Positions 9,131-17,816 of a stretch of DNA of 64,000 bases are shown piece after piece. This stretch comes from JAAFJM01 sp964529175 (GTDB lineage: Bacteria > Bacteroidota > Bacteroidia > UKL13-3), in NCBI GenBank assembly GCA_964529175.1, contig CAZGVO010000003.1:186001-250000 (forward strand), in the 5' to 3' direction. The notes under the pieces were generated by a model, which made no database searches, was not told the DNA's origin, and was given only the letters and a program-made list of their open reading frames with translations. Position 1 is the stretch's first letter. The number at the start of each line of letters is the position of its first letter. Made by a program: the position numbers and the translations under genes.

Positions 9131-10126
9131 ATGAACATATACGACATACTAAAGAAAAAAATTGTGATTTTGGATGGTGCAATGGGTACCATGATTCAAC
9201 GACATAAATTGGAAGAAGCTGATTTTAGGAATGAAGCTTTGGCAAATCACGCGCATCCTTTAAAAGGAAATAATGATCTACTTTCAATTACTCGTCCTGA
9301 AATTATTAAAGGCATTCATCGTTTGTATTTTGAAGCAGGCGCAGATATTGTTGAAACCAATACTTTTAGTGGAACCACTATTGCGCAAGCCGATTATCAT
9401 TTAGAACATTTGGTAGATGACATCAATTATTACTCAGCAAAAATAGCCAAAGAGGTAGCCGATGAAATGACTGCCAAAGAACCACATAAACCAAGATTTG
9501 TGGCTGGTGCTATGGGACCAACTAACAGAACTTTATCTATAAGCCCAGATGTAAACGACCCAGGTTATAGAGCTACTACTTTTGACGAATTGGTAAAAGC
9601 ATATAAACAACAAGCTATCAAATTAATTGAAGGTGGTGTAGATATTTTATTGATTGAAACCATTTTTGATACCTTAAATGCAAAGGCTGCCTTATTTGCT
9701 GTTGATGAAGTTTTTGAAGAACTTGGAAAACATTATCCAGTAATGATTTCAGGAACTATTACGGATGCATCTGGCAGAACATTATCGGGTCAAACAACGG
9801 AGGCATTTTTAATTAGTATGCAACATGCGCCATTGATGAGTATTGGCTTAAATTGTGCATTAGGAGCAAGTGCTTTACGTCCTTATTTACAAGTAATGTC
9901 AACACATTCGCCATTTTATGTAAGTGCGTATCCAAATGCAGGATTGCCTAATGAGTTTGGACAATACGATGAAAGCCCTGCTGCTATGGCAAAACAAGTG
10001 GAAGAATTCTGCAAAGAAGGATTGGTAAATATTTTAGGTGGCTGTTGCGGAACTACTCCTGATCACATCAAAGCTATTGCAGAAATGGCAGCGAAGTATG
10101 AACCGAGGATTATAGTTAATAGTTAA
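9131..10126 (+). CDS. metH: Methionine synthase, homocysteine-binding half
   Basis: The 331-residue protein equals the N-terminal domain of MetH. It shows LDGAMGTMIQ at the start, NTFSGTT, GPTNRTLS, LIETIFDTLNAKAA, and the zinc-binding cysteines Cys242 (GLNCALGA) and Cys305/Cys306 (GGCCGTTPDHI) that activate homocysteine. The ATG at 9131 is preferred. The in-frame ATG at 9113 adds MDIVIK and belongs to the repeat. The remaining MetH domains are encoded separately at 10726. Split MetH is common in Bacteroidota, so the two chains presumably work together. The last residues and the stop (VNS, TAA) are made by the repeat sequence that follows. Confidence 0.95.
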   Translation: MNIYDILKKKIVILDGAMGTMIQRHKLEEADFRNEALANHAHPLKGNNDLLSITRPEIIKGIHRLYFEAGADIVETNTFSGTTIAQADYHLEHLVDDINYYSAKIAKEVADEMTAKEPHKPRFVAGAMGPTNRTLSISPDVNDPGYRATTFDELVKAYKQQAIKLIEGGVDILLIETIFDTLNAKAALFAVDEVFEELGKHYPVMISGTITDASGRTLSGQTTEAFLISMQHAPLMSIGLNCALGASALRPYLQVMSTHSPFYVSAYPNAGLPNEFGQYDESPAAMAKQVEEFCKEGLVNILGGCCGTTPDHIKAIAEMAAKYEPRIIVNS

Positions 10127-10195
10127 TAGACCATGGACCATAGAAAGTTTATGGTTAAGAGACCTTGGACCATAGAAGATTTATGGACAATAGTT
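10108..10195 (+). repeat. ATAGACCATGGAC-family repeat after metH-N
   Basis: Contains GTTAATAGTTAATAGACC, ATGGACCATAGA and CTTGGACCATAGA, i.e. several degenerate units. It begins inside the last codons of metH-N and ends 38 bases before the four-helix gene. Confidence 0.75.
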
Positions 10196-10232
10196 TGAAT
10201 AATTACTTATACTAAAACAAGGAAACTATAGC

Positions 10233-10583
10233 ATGTTTAAGTTCGAAAATTTAGAAGTTTGGAAAAAGTCGATTGAGTTAGTTGTAAAGGTTGAAAGCGT
10301 AGTAAAAAAATTCCCAAAAGAAGAAATTTATGTGCTTACATCTCAAATGAAAAGAGCTTGTGATTCAATTTCTTTAAACATAGCTGAAGGCTCTCAAGGA
10401 CAGTCTAATCCTGAATTTTCTAGATTTTTAGGTTATGCAATGCGCTCTTGCATAGAGGTTGTAGGCTGTATTTACATTGCTCAAGCAAGAAAAATAATTG
10501 ATGAAGAAGATTTTAAAGATATTTATAATGATTGTGAAACATTAGTAAAAATGATCCAATCGCTGAGAAACAAAATTAAGTGA
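10233..10583 (+). CDS. Four-helix bundle protein (23S rRNA intervening-sequence family)
   Basis: A 116-residue, highly helical protein with the family pattern: FENLEVWKKSIELV at the start, TSQMKRACDSISLNIAEGS in the middle, and FSRFLGYAMRSCIEVVGCI after it. The family was first seen as ORFs within intervening sequences of 23S rRNA genes. It also occurs widely as solitary genes in Bacteroidota. The fold is a pentameric four-helix bundle of unknown function. Here it separates the two halves of metH and is bracketed on both sides by palindromic repeats, which suggests it arrived with them. An AAGGAAAC Shine-Dalgarno-like stretch precedes the ATG. It has no visible link to methionine synthesis. 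Confidence 0.92.
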   Translation: MFKFENLEVWKKSIELVVKVESVVKKFPKEEIYVLTSQMKRACDSISLNIAEGSQGQSNPEFSRFLGYAMRSCIEVVGCIYIAQARKIIDEEDFKDIYNDCETLVKMIQSLRNKIK

Positions 10584-10586
10584 GTA

Positions 10587-10717
10587 GTTTATGGACGATA
10601 GTCAATGGTAGATGGACGATAGACCATAGACTATGGTCCAATATAATAAAACAAAAAATACCATTGTCTATCGACTATAGTCTATAAACTATTGTCTATC
10701 GTCCATGGTCTATCAAC
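10587..10717 (+). repeat. Long inverted ATAGACCATGGAC-family repeat before metH-C
   Basis: Left arm units ATGGACGATAGTCAATGGTA and ATGGACGATAGACCATAGAC face right arm units TACCATTGTCTATCGACTAT and TTGTCTATCGTCCATGGTCT. The whole can fold into an extended hairpin between the four-helix gene and metH-C. Confidence 0.8.
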
Positions 10718-10725
10718 AAAAATAA

Positions 10726-13398
10726 ATGATCAAAGATTATACATTACGCCTTTCGGGCTTGGAGCCATTGGTAATTACTAAAGATACCAATTTTGTAAAT
10801 GTGGGAGAAAGAACCAATGTAACGGGTTCTAAAATGTTTTTACGCCTTATACGTGAAGGTAATTTTGAAGAAGCTTTGGCTGTTGCTCGTCAGCAGGTAG
10901 AAGGCGGTGCGCAAATTATCGACATCAATATGGATGAAGGAATGATTGATGGTGTGGAATCAATGGTTCGTTTTTTAAATTTGATTGCATCTGAACCAGA
11001 TATTTCTCGCGTTCCTATCATGATTGATTCTTCTAAATGGGAAATTATAGAAGCAGGATTAAAATGTGTGCAAGGTAAATGTGTGGTAAATTCTATTTCG
11101 CTAAAAGGTGGCGAAGAAGAATTTATCCGCCAAGCAAAAATTGTAAAACGTTTTGGAGCAGCAGTAATTGTAATGCTTTTTGACGAACAAGGACAAGCAG
11201 ATAACTACGAACGTAGAATAGAAATTGCAGAAAGAGCTTATCGAATCTTAACGGAAAAAGTTCATTTCCCTGCGGGTGATATTATTTTTGACCCTAATAT
11301 TTTTCCAGTGGCTACCGGCATGGAAGAGCACAGAAAAAATGCTTTAGATTTCTTTAACGGAACAAAATGGATTAAAGAAAATTTGCCAGGTGCAAAAGTT
11401 AGTGGTGGCGTTTCAAACGTTTCTTTTTCATTCAGAGGAAACGATAAAGTGCGCGAAGCCATGCACTCAGCATTTTTATTTCATGCCATCAATAACGGAA
11501 TGGATATGGGTATTGTAAATCCAAGTCAATTGGAAGTTTACGATCAAATAGATAAAGAATTATTAGAACATGTAGAGGATGTTTTATTAGATAGAAGAGA
11601 CGATGCAACGGAACGTTTATTGGAACTAGCCGAACGTGTTAAAGGAAAAGGAAAAGAAACTGCGGTTGACAACGAATGGCGCAAAGGAACAGTTCAAGAG
11701 CGTTTGAGTCATGCTTTAATAAAAGGAATTGTTGAGTTTGTAGAAGCAGATACCGAAGAGGCAAGGTTAATTTACGACAAACCACTTGAAGTGATTGAAG
11801 GCCCTTTAATGGCCGGAATGAACATTGTGGGTGATTTGTTTGGTGCTGGAAAAATGTTTTTACCGCAGGTAGTTAAAAGTGCACGTGTAATGAAAAAAGC
11901 CGTGGCTGTTTTGATGCCTTACATGGAAGAAGAAAAACGCAAAAATGGCAACATGACTACCAACCAAGGTAAAATATTGATGGCAACTGTTAAAGGCGAT
12001 GTGCATGATATTGGAAAAAATATTGTAGGTGTGGTTTTGGCTTGTAATAACTACGAAATTATTGACATTGGTGTAATGGTTCCTGCCGATAAAATTTTGG
12101 AAACTGCCATTAAAGAAAATGTAGATGTAATTGGTTTAAGTGGATTAATTACACCAAGCTTGGACGAAATGGTGCATGTTGCCAAAGAAATGGAACGTTT
12201 AGGAATGAAAATACCATTATTAATTGGAGGTGCTACCACCAGCCGTGCGCACACAGCAGTAAAAATTGACCCTGTTTACAGCGGACCAGTTGTACATGTG
12301 TTAGATGCAAGTAAAAGCGTGCCTGTGGCGGCAAGTTTAATTAGTCCTGACCAGCGACCAGCTTCGGAAAAGAAATTTAAAGACGAGTATGAACAATTTA
12401 GAATTGATTATAAAAACCGTAAAAAAGATAAAAACTCGGTTGATTTAGCAAAAGCAAGAACCAATAAAATTCCTGTAAGTTTTGATAATATAGTTGCACC
12501 TAAATTTTTAGGAACAAAAGTGTTTGATAATTTCCCCTTGGAAGAATTGCGCCAACGCATTGATTGGACTCCTTTCTTTTTAACATGGGAATTAGTAGGT
12601 CGTTATCCTGCCATTTTTGATGATGAAATAGTTGGTGTAGAAGCCAAAAAATTATTTGACGATGCCAATAAAATGCTCGATAAAGTAATTAACGAAAAAC
12701 TACTTACCGCACGCGGTGTAATTGGTTTTTATGAAGCAAATTCTGAAGGTGATGATATAATTATTTCCAACAACGGACAACCAACAACTTTCAACTATTT
12801 GCGCCAACAAGGCGAAAAAGCTGATGGACAACCTTACTTATGTTTGGCAGATTTTGTTGCTCCGAAAGAAAGTGGCAAAAAAGATTATTTAGGCATGTTT
12901 GCCGTAACAGCAGGAATTGGAATTGAGCCTTTGGTAGAAGCTTACGAAAAAGACCATGACGATTACAATAGCATTATGATTAAAGCCATTGCCGATAGAT
13001 TGGCCGAGGCTTTTGCTGAAAAAATGCACGAATTGGTGAGAAAAGAATATTGGGGTTTTGCACCTAACGAGCAATTAACCGATGATGAAATAATCAGAGA
13101 AAAATACAATAGCATTCGCCCTGCGCCAGGTTACCCTGCCTGCCCAGACCATACCGAAAAACGTAAGTTGTTTGACATTTTGCAAGCTGAAACCAATGCA
13201 GGAATTACCTTAACGGAAAACTTTGCCATGTATCCGGCTTCGGCAGTAAGTGGTTTTTATTTTGCCAATGAGGCAAGTAAATATTTTGCGGTAGGTAAAA
13301 TTCAAAAAGACCAAGTTGAAGAATATGCCAAACGCAAAAACGTAAGCATTGACTACGTTGAAAAATGGTTAGCTCCTAATTTGGGATATGATAATTAG
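10726..13398 (+). CDS. metH: Methionine synthase, folate/cobalamin/reactivation part
   Basis: The 890-residue protein lacks the homocysteine domain and carries the other three MetH parts. The methyltetrahydrofolate (pterin-binding) domain occupies about residues 10-290 (FVNVGERTNVTGS, GAQIIDINMDEGM, MIDSSKW). The cobalamin cap and B12 domain lie at about 310-560, with DVHDIG giving Asp425 and the axial ligand His427, plus GLSGLITPSLDEM. The SAM-binding reactivation domain lies at about 600-890 (RPAPGYPACPDHTEKR). With the product of the upstream gene it transfers the methyl group to homocysteine. It probably shares the SAM-riboswitch transcript. Its spacing from the repeat is only 9 bases. 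Confidence 0.97.
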   Translation: MIKDYTLRLSGLEPLVITKDTNFVNVGERTNVTGSKMFLRLIREGNFEEALAVARQQVEGGAQIIDINMDEGMIDGVESMVRFLNLIASEPDISRVPIMIDSSKWEIIEAGLKCVQGKCVVNSISLKGGEEEFIRQAKIVKRFGAAVIVMLFDEQGQADNYERRIEIAERAYRILTEKVHFPAGDIIFDPNIFPVATGMEEHRKNALDFFNGTKWIKENLPGAKVSGGVSNVSFSFRGNDKVREAMHSAFLFHAINNGMDMGIVNPSQLEVYDQIDKELLEHVEDVLLDRRDDATERLLELAERVKGKGKETAVDNEWRKGTVQERLSHALIKGIVEFVEADTEEARLIYDKPLEVIEGPLMAGMNIVGDLFGAGKMFLPQVVKSARVMKKAVAVLMPYMEEEKRKNGNMTTNQGKILMATVKGDVHDIGKNIVGVVLACNNYEIIDIGVMVPADKILETAIKENVDVIGLSGLITPSLDEMVHVAKEMERLGMKIPLLIGGATTSRAHTAVKIDPVYSGPVVHVLDASKSVPVAASLISPDQRPASEKKFKDEYEQFRIDYKNRKKDKNSVDLAKARTNKIPVSFDNIVAPKFLGTKVFDNFPLEELRQRIDWTPFFLTWELVGRYPAIFDDEIVGVEAKKLFDDANKMLDKVINEKLLTARGVIGFYEANSEGDDIIISNNGQPTTFNYLRQQGEKADGQPYLCLADFVAPKESGKKDYLGMFAVTAGIGIEPLVEAYEKDHDDYNSIMIKAIADRLAEAFAEKMHELVRKEYWGFAPNEQLTDDEIIREKYNSIRPAPGYPACPDHTEKRKLFDILQAETNAGITLTENFAMYPASAVSGFYFANEASKYFAVGKIQKDQVEEYAKRKNVSIDYVEKWLAPNLGYDN

Positions 13399-13493
13399 TT
13401 GATAGTTGGTAGTTAATGGTTGTTAGAAATTACCGTCAGACGGTTATCACATTAACAACACATTTGGAATTTAATCATTAATTATAAAAATAA

Positions 13494-13528
13494 AAACCGC
13501 TTTAGTGTAAAACTAAGCGGTTTTTTTT
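13494..13528 (+). terminator. Terminator after metH-C
   Basis: AAAAACCGCTTTAGT pairs with AACTAAGCGGTTTTT, followed by more Ts. It ends the methionine synthase transcript. Confidence 0.85.
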
Positions 13529-13596
13529 ATTCTTTGGCTAAAGGAAATCAGAAGATGCTCGCACCAGCGGAGTGCAAACTACCTTAATTGCGGGGT

Positions 13597-13772
13597 ACTA
13601 AGCAATCTCAAGTTATGTTTGATAATTGCTACTCGCTTGAGATTGCTTCACTATGATCACAATGACGTTTGTTGCTGATTGATGAAAACTTTGACATAGT
13701 TTATGTTAATTTATTAAAGGAAGATGCTTACAGCATAACCTAGTGTGAAGTTTGGAGTGTTGATTGCGAAAT
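13597..13772. repeat. Interspersed intergenic repeat, copy A
   Basis: Aligns by eye with 23916-24177: shared segments include GCTTGAGATTGCTTC, AAAACTTTG, AAGGAAGATGCTTACAGCAT, TGTGAAGTTTGGAGT (TGCGAAGTTCGGAGT in copy B) and TTGATTG. It carries internal inverted arms AAGCAATCTCAAG (13600) and CTTGAGATTGCTT (13635). No ORF is recognisable. It fills most of the 413-base gap between metH-C and the LytTR gene. Confidence 0.7.
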
Positions 13773-13811
13773 GAAAATACAGCTACAATTTGCTTTTATA
13801 CATTCAAAAGA

Positions 13812-14561
13812 TTATTTCACTTTACGGCTAATTAAATTCAATAATGTATCCAACTTATCTGTTGATACTGATATTTGGTGATGTTTATTTACCAATGCAT
13901 ATCCCCCATCATTTCTTACATATTCAGTTATATAATTTATATTAACTATATACGATTTATGACTTCTGAAAAAGAATGGAGTATCAGCTAAAATATCCTC
14001 ATAAGTTTTAAGGCTTTTACTGGCTAAAACTTCGGTTTCATTGTTTAAAATAATGCGTGTATAAGCACCATCGGCTTTAAAAAACAATATATCGTTTATA
14101 TCAATAAATTTTATAGACCCTGTAGTATAAATAGCTAATTTCCTTTGTTGTGTGGTGTTTGATAAGTTATCTTTTAAAATGCCAAAATTTTGCTTGTGAT
14201 TTTGTTTTCTAAAACGTTCCAGTGCAGTTTCTAAATCAGCAATTTCAATAGGCTTTAGTAAATAATCGATGGCCGAAAACTTAAACGCTTGAATGGCATA
14301 TTGGTTATAAGCTGTGGTAAAAATTACTGAAAAATTTATTTCCTCATCGTTAAAAAACTCCAATAACTCCAAACCGCTGTGTCCTGGCATTTCTATGTCT
14401 AAAAACACCAAATCAGGATTGAGCTTTCGAATTGCTTTTACACCAGTAGGTAAATCTTTACAGCTTTCTACAATGGTTATATCGTTACAATATTCATTAA
14501 GCATGCCTTCCAATAAGGTGCGAGCCATTTTTTCATCATCTATAATTACAGCTTTGTACAT
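13812..14561 (-). CDS. LytTR-family response regulator
   Basis: A 249-residue protein with a receiver domain (residues 1-120: IDDE at 7-10, phospho-acceptor Asp55 in VFLDIEMPG, TTAYNQYAIQAF, and Lys in YLLKPI). A LytTR DNA-binding domain follows at about 150-245 (FKADGAYTRIIL, FFRSHKSYIVN). It follows the sensor kinase gene after 9 bases and is surely its partner. LytTR regulators bind direct repeats upstream of target promoters. The targets are unknown, though the adjacent secreted LamG protein is a possible one. Confidence 0.95.
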   Translation of the reverse strand: MYKAVIIDDEKMARTLLEGMLNEYCNDITIVESCKDLPTGVKAIRKLNPDLVFLDIEMPGHSGLELLEFFNDEEINFSVIFTTAYNQYAIQAFKFSAIDYLLKPIEIADLETALERFRKQNHKQNFGILKDNLSNTTQQRKLAIYTTGSIKFIDINDILFFKADGAYTRIILNNETEVLASKSLKTYEDILADTPFFFRSHKSYIVNINYITEYVRNDGGYALVNKHHQISVSTDKLDTLLNLISRKVK

Positions 14562-14570
14562 GTGTTAGTT

Positions 14571-17459
14571 TTAAGTTAGGGGTATGGTTAGTGTTACGGT
14601 AGTTCCTGTTGCATTTCCAATTTCGTTGTAATTATCGGTAATAATTACGGCTACAGGCTTGTTTTTACTTTGATTTAAAATTTCTAAACGTTTTTTATTG
14701 GCTTGGGTAGAAAAAGACTGATGCTTACTATCTTTTATTTTATTCAATTGTTCGGAACGTTTACGGCCCACTCCATTATCGTTAATAGTTACTATCAAAT
14801 TATTTTCAATACAATCAAATACAACAGATAAATTTTTCTTTCCTTCCTTGTGAAGCAAGCCATGTTTAATAGCATTTTCTACATATGGCTGCACCAACAT
14901 GGGTGGTATTTTATCCATTTCTTTATCTAAATCTACACAAATTTTTATTTCAAAGTAAAAGTCGTCCTCAAAACGCATTTGTTCCAAAGCAAGGTATAGA
15001 TTAAGTGCTTCTATTTCTTCGCCTATGGTTATGGTATCTTTTTCACTCATTTCAAGTATCATACGTGTTAGTTTCGAAAACTTTGACAGGTAATTGCTTG
15101 CATTTTTTTTATCGTTAATAAAAATATATGATTGAATGGTATTGAGCGCATTGTAAAAAAAATGAGGATTCATTTGCGACTTGATAGAAGTTAATTTTGA
15201 TTTATTTAACTCATTTTCCAAAGTCATTTTTTCGGTTATTAGTTTATTCTTTTTTATTAACAAACTAATTTGCCATTTATAATATCCTAGTCCTGATATA
15301 GTTAAAACTGCAACTATTAATAACAAAAACCACCATTGTAACCAAAAAGGTTTATTAATTTTAAAATTTACAATAGCATTGGTAAGTAAGGTGTTATTAA
15401 TTTTAAACTGAATGGTATAATTACCTGGCGAGAGCGAGGCAAACTGAAGAGAACGCATATTGGGCATGGTACTAACCCAGTTTTCGTTGTTTATTTTGTA
15501 AGCAATATTTTGGTGCTGAAATTGAGCATAATTAAGCAAAGCATAATTAATAATAATATTGTTTTCTTGGTACGATAACGACTCGCTTATGGAGGCATAC
15601 TGCTTGCCGTTTATTTGAAAATTTTCTATTACAAAATTAGGCTTAACTTCCAATTTATTTATTCCATTTATTGTTACACTTATTATGTTATTATGTGTTA
15701 AAATATGAAGTTGATTCCCCTCTAAAATAAAATCATTTATTTCGCTTGTTTTTAGCTGTATTGATAATTGATAAATGGTTTTATAGATGTTTTCTGTATC
15801 AATAATTATAAATTTATCATTACCCAAAATACACAAGTAATTACCAAAAGCTTTTATTTTTTTCACTTCTTTTATATCAATATTTGGTAAGTTATTAAGT
15901 GTATTAAATAAAGTATCGTTTGTAATGGTAATTAACTCACCTTTAGTAGTTAGTGCCAATATAAACGATTTAAAAGCTATTAACTTCGAAACAAAAACAC
16001 TTTGGTTGTTTTGCTTTATTTCAGTTTGATTATAAATGGTTTGTTTATGTAGACCAATATTTGAACCGCAATAAATAGCATTTTCAATTGGACTATATGC
16101 TACTGTTTTGGCCCTGATACTATTTATAAACCTGGCCACCAAATCATTCCCTGCTTTTAGTTTTTTGTTATAAAAATCATCCCATTTTGATGGAATATTT
16201 TTATTGGCAATTGGCGAAATAACCAAATTAGCGGAACCACTTGTGGCCATTGCATAATATTTATGATCAATTTTTACTATTGATTTTAAAGCAAAATCAT
16301 CATGTTTAATAAAACCAAATGGATTTGATTTAAAAATACTAGTACCTAACGAAGAAGTAAACAATACATCTAAACTCGAATCGTAATAAGTATAATAAAT
16401 TGATGCATTGCTAGGATTGGTAAATAGTTTTCTAAGAGGTTCAAAGTTGTTATTCAATGACACTACCTCGTTATTCTGAGTAAAAAGTACATAGCCTCCT
16501 TTTGTTTTTTCAAACAAACTTGGTTCATAATTTTCTATGGCAACAAATGTGGTTTGAAGCGAAGGAATAATGAATATACCCTTATTAACCGATGATACCC
16601 AATAATTATTATCTCTATCTTTTATAACGCATGAAAGACTTTGATTTTTAAAATAATGTTTAAATCCATTTTTACCAAATACGTGAGCACCATTAGGGGC
16701 TAAAATCCAATAATCATTATCAATTAAATGCAAATTTTGAATAAGTTTTGGCCCTCTTATTTTAAAAGCAGGTTGCGACTTATCTTTTTCAGTAAAATAC
16801 AGTTGTTCGTTTTCATTTTCTCGAGCAGTTAAAACCAAGTTTTTATTGGTAGCATATATTTGATTGTTTTTTTCATTGCTTGCAATTTGTACCCGAGTAG
16901 CTTCTAATTTTAAATTAGAAGTAGTTTTATAAAGCACCTTATTGGCTGTAAAATAATAGTTGTTGTTAAAACAAGCAGTATTATTTATATCTTTAATAGT
17001 AGAAAAAAAAATGGGTATTGTTTTAATTAATTGTAGGGTATTTATATTGTAAACATCAATTCCATTGTATTGTAATAAGAATAAATGATTATTGGTTATT
17101 CCATAAGCAAAAAAGCCAATTGGTTTGTTTTGTTTTAATGCATGTAGCGAATCATTTTCAATGTAGTAACAGTAACCATCAAAATTTTGGTACCAAATTC
17201 TGCCTAAAACATCTTCTTTTAAATTACTACCAGCTGCTGAGGTTTGATTTGGGTTTTTGTAGGTTTTAAAATTATACCCATCGTACCTGCTTATACCCTC
17301 TTGGCTTGCTATCCAAATATACCCTTTTTTATCTTGTAAAATATTATATACATTATTTGATGGTAAACCTTTTGTATCGTTCAATAGGGTAAAATACGGC
17401 TGTTGAGCCTTAACTAAAATGGGCAGTACAAATGATAAAATAATTACAATCGCTCTCAA
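14571..17459 (-). CDS. Propeller-type sensor histidine kinase (LytS-like kinase core)
   Basis: The 962-residue protein starts at TTG with a signal peptide (ending VKAQ). No ATG is near, and the TTG lies 21 bases from a good promoter element. Residues about 20-620 are two-component-regulator propeller repeats (LPSNNVYNILQDKKGYIWIA, GISRYDGYNF). A Y_Y_Y-type domain at about 630-705 follows, with one membrane helix near 712-732 (WWFLLLIVAVLTISGLGYY). The cytoplasmic LytS-type kinase has His766 in QMNPHFFYNALN, and its ATPase part includes YVENAIKHGLLHKEG and NDNGVGRKR. It senses an unknown periplasmic signal, often a glycan in this architecture, and signals to the LytTR protein. Confidence 0.95.
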   Translation of the reverse strand: MRAIVIILSFVLPILVKAQQPYFTLLNDTKGLPSNNVYNILQDKKGYIWIASQEGISRYDGYNFKTYKNPNQTSAAGSNLKEDVLGRIWYQNFDGYCYYIENDSLHALKQNKPIGFFAYGITNNHLFLLQYNGIDVYNINTLQLIKTIPIFFSTIKDINNTACFNNNYYFTANKVLYKTTSNLKLEATRVQIASNEKNNQIYATNKNLVLTARENENEQLYFTEKDKSQPAFKIRGPKLIQNLHLIDNDYWILAPNGAHVFGKNGFKHYFKNQSLSCVIKDRDNNYWVSSVNKGIFIIPSLQTTFVAIENYEPSLFEKTKGGYVLFTQNNEVVSLNNNFEPLRKLFTNPSNASIYYTYYDSSLDVLFTSSLGTSIFKSNPFGFIKHDDFALKSIVKIDHKYYAMATSGSANLVISPIANKNIPSKWDDFYNKKLKAGNDLVARFINSIRAKTVAYSPIENAIYCGSNIGLHKQTIYNQTEIKQNNQSVFVSKLIAFKSFILALTTKGELITITNDTLFNTLNNLPNIDIKEVKKIKAFGNYLCILGNDKFIIIDTENIYKTIYQLSIQLKTSEINDFILEGNQLHILTHNNIISVTINGINKLEVKPNFVIENFQINGKQYASISESLSYQENNIIINYALLNYAQFQHQNIAYKINNENWVSTMPNMRSLQFASLSPGNYTIQFKINNTLLTNAIVNFKINKPFWLQWWFLLLIVAVLTISGLGYYKWQISLLIKKNKLITEKMTLENELNKSKLTSIKSQMNPHFFYNALNTIQSYIFINDKKNASNYLSKFSKLTRMILEMSEKDTITIGEEIEALNLYLALEQMRFEDDFYFEIKICVDLDKEMDKIPPMLVQPYVENAIKHGLLHKEGKKNLSVVFDCIENNLIVTINDNGVGRKRSEQLNKIKDSKHQSFSTQANKKRLEILNQSKNKPVAVIITDNYNEIGNATGTTVTLTIPLT

Positions 17460-17479
17460 ATCGTGGTTTTAATGGTTAA

Positions 17480-17487
17480 CAAATATA
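17480..17487 (-). promoter_or_regulatory. Promoter -7 element of the kinase/LytTR operon
   Basis: TATATTTG on the minus strand, 20 bases before the TTG start. It fits TAnnTTTG and supports the TTG start choice. Confidence 0.6.
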
Positions 17488-17816
17488 GATTGATGTAATA
17501 AAAAGATAATTGGTATTTTACCAAACCTTAAAAAACACCAATCAAATTGCCAATGTAGTTAATAAAGCAAAAATCTCAAAAATATTAAAAATAACATACT
17601 CCAAAACAGAAAGAAAGCGCCAAATTGTAAATAATTGATAATAAGTATATTACATTAGCATCAAAAGCTAAATTCATAATAATTGTAAAGCAACTGTGTT
17701 AATAAAACTTCACCAACTCAAATAGCTTTTTCATTTTAAAAACAATCGGTTTTATAAACTTACAAAATTTTAAACCACTCCTTGTTTCATTTTTGATCCG
17801 ATAAAAAAATCACATA
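17488..17816. other. Intergenic region between divergent genes
   Basis: AT-rich sequence between the kinase operon and the LamG gene. I see no ORF, no repeat of the families found elsewhere and no convincing TAnnTTTG element close to the LamG start. Confidence 0.5.

Noticed and set aside
10726..13398. metH as a frameshifted pseudogene of a single-gene ancestor
   Set aside because: Both halves have intact ends at a domain boundary and all key residues, and split MetH is usual in Bacteroidota, so this is a functional split rather than decay.
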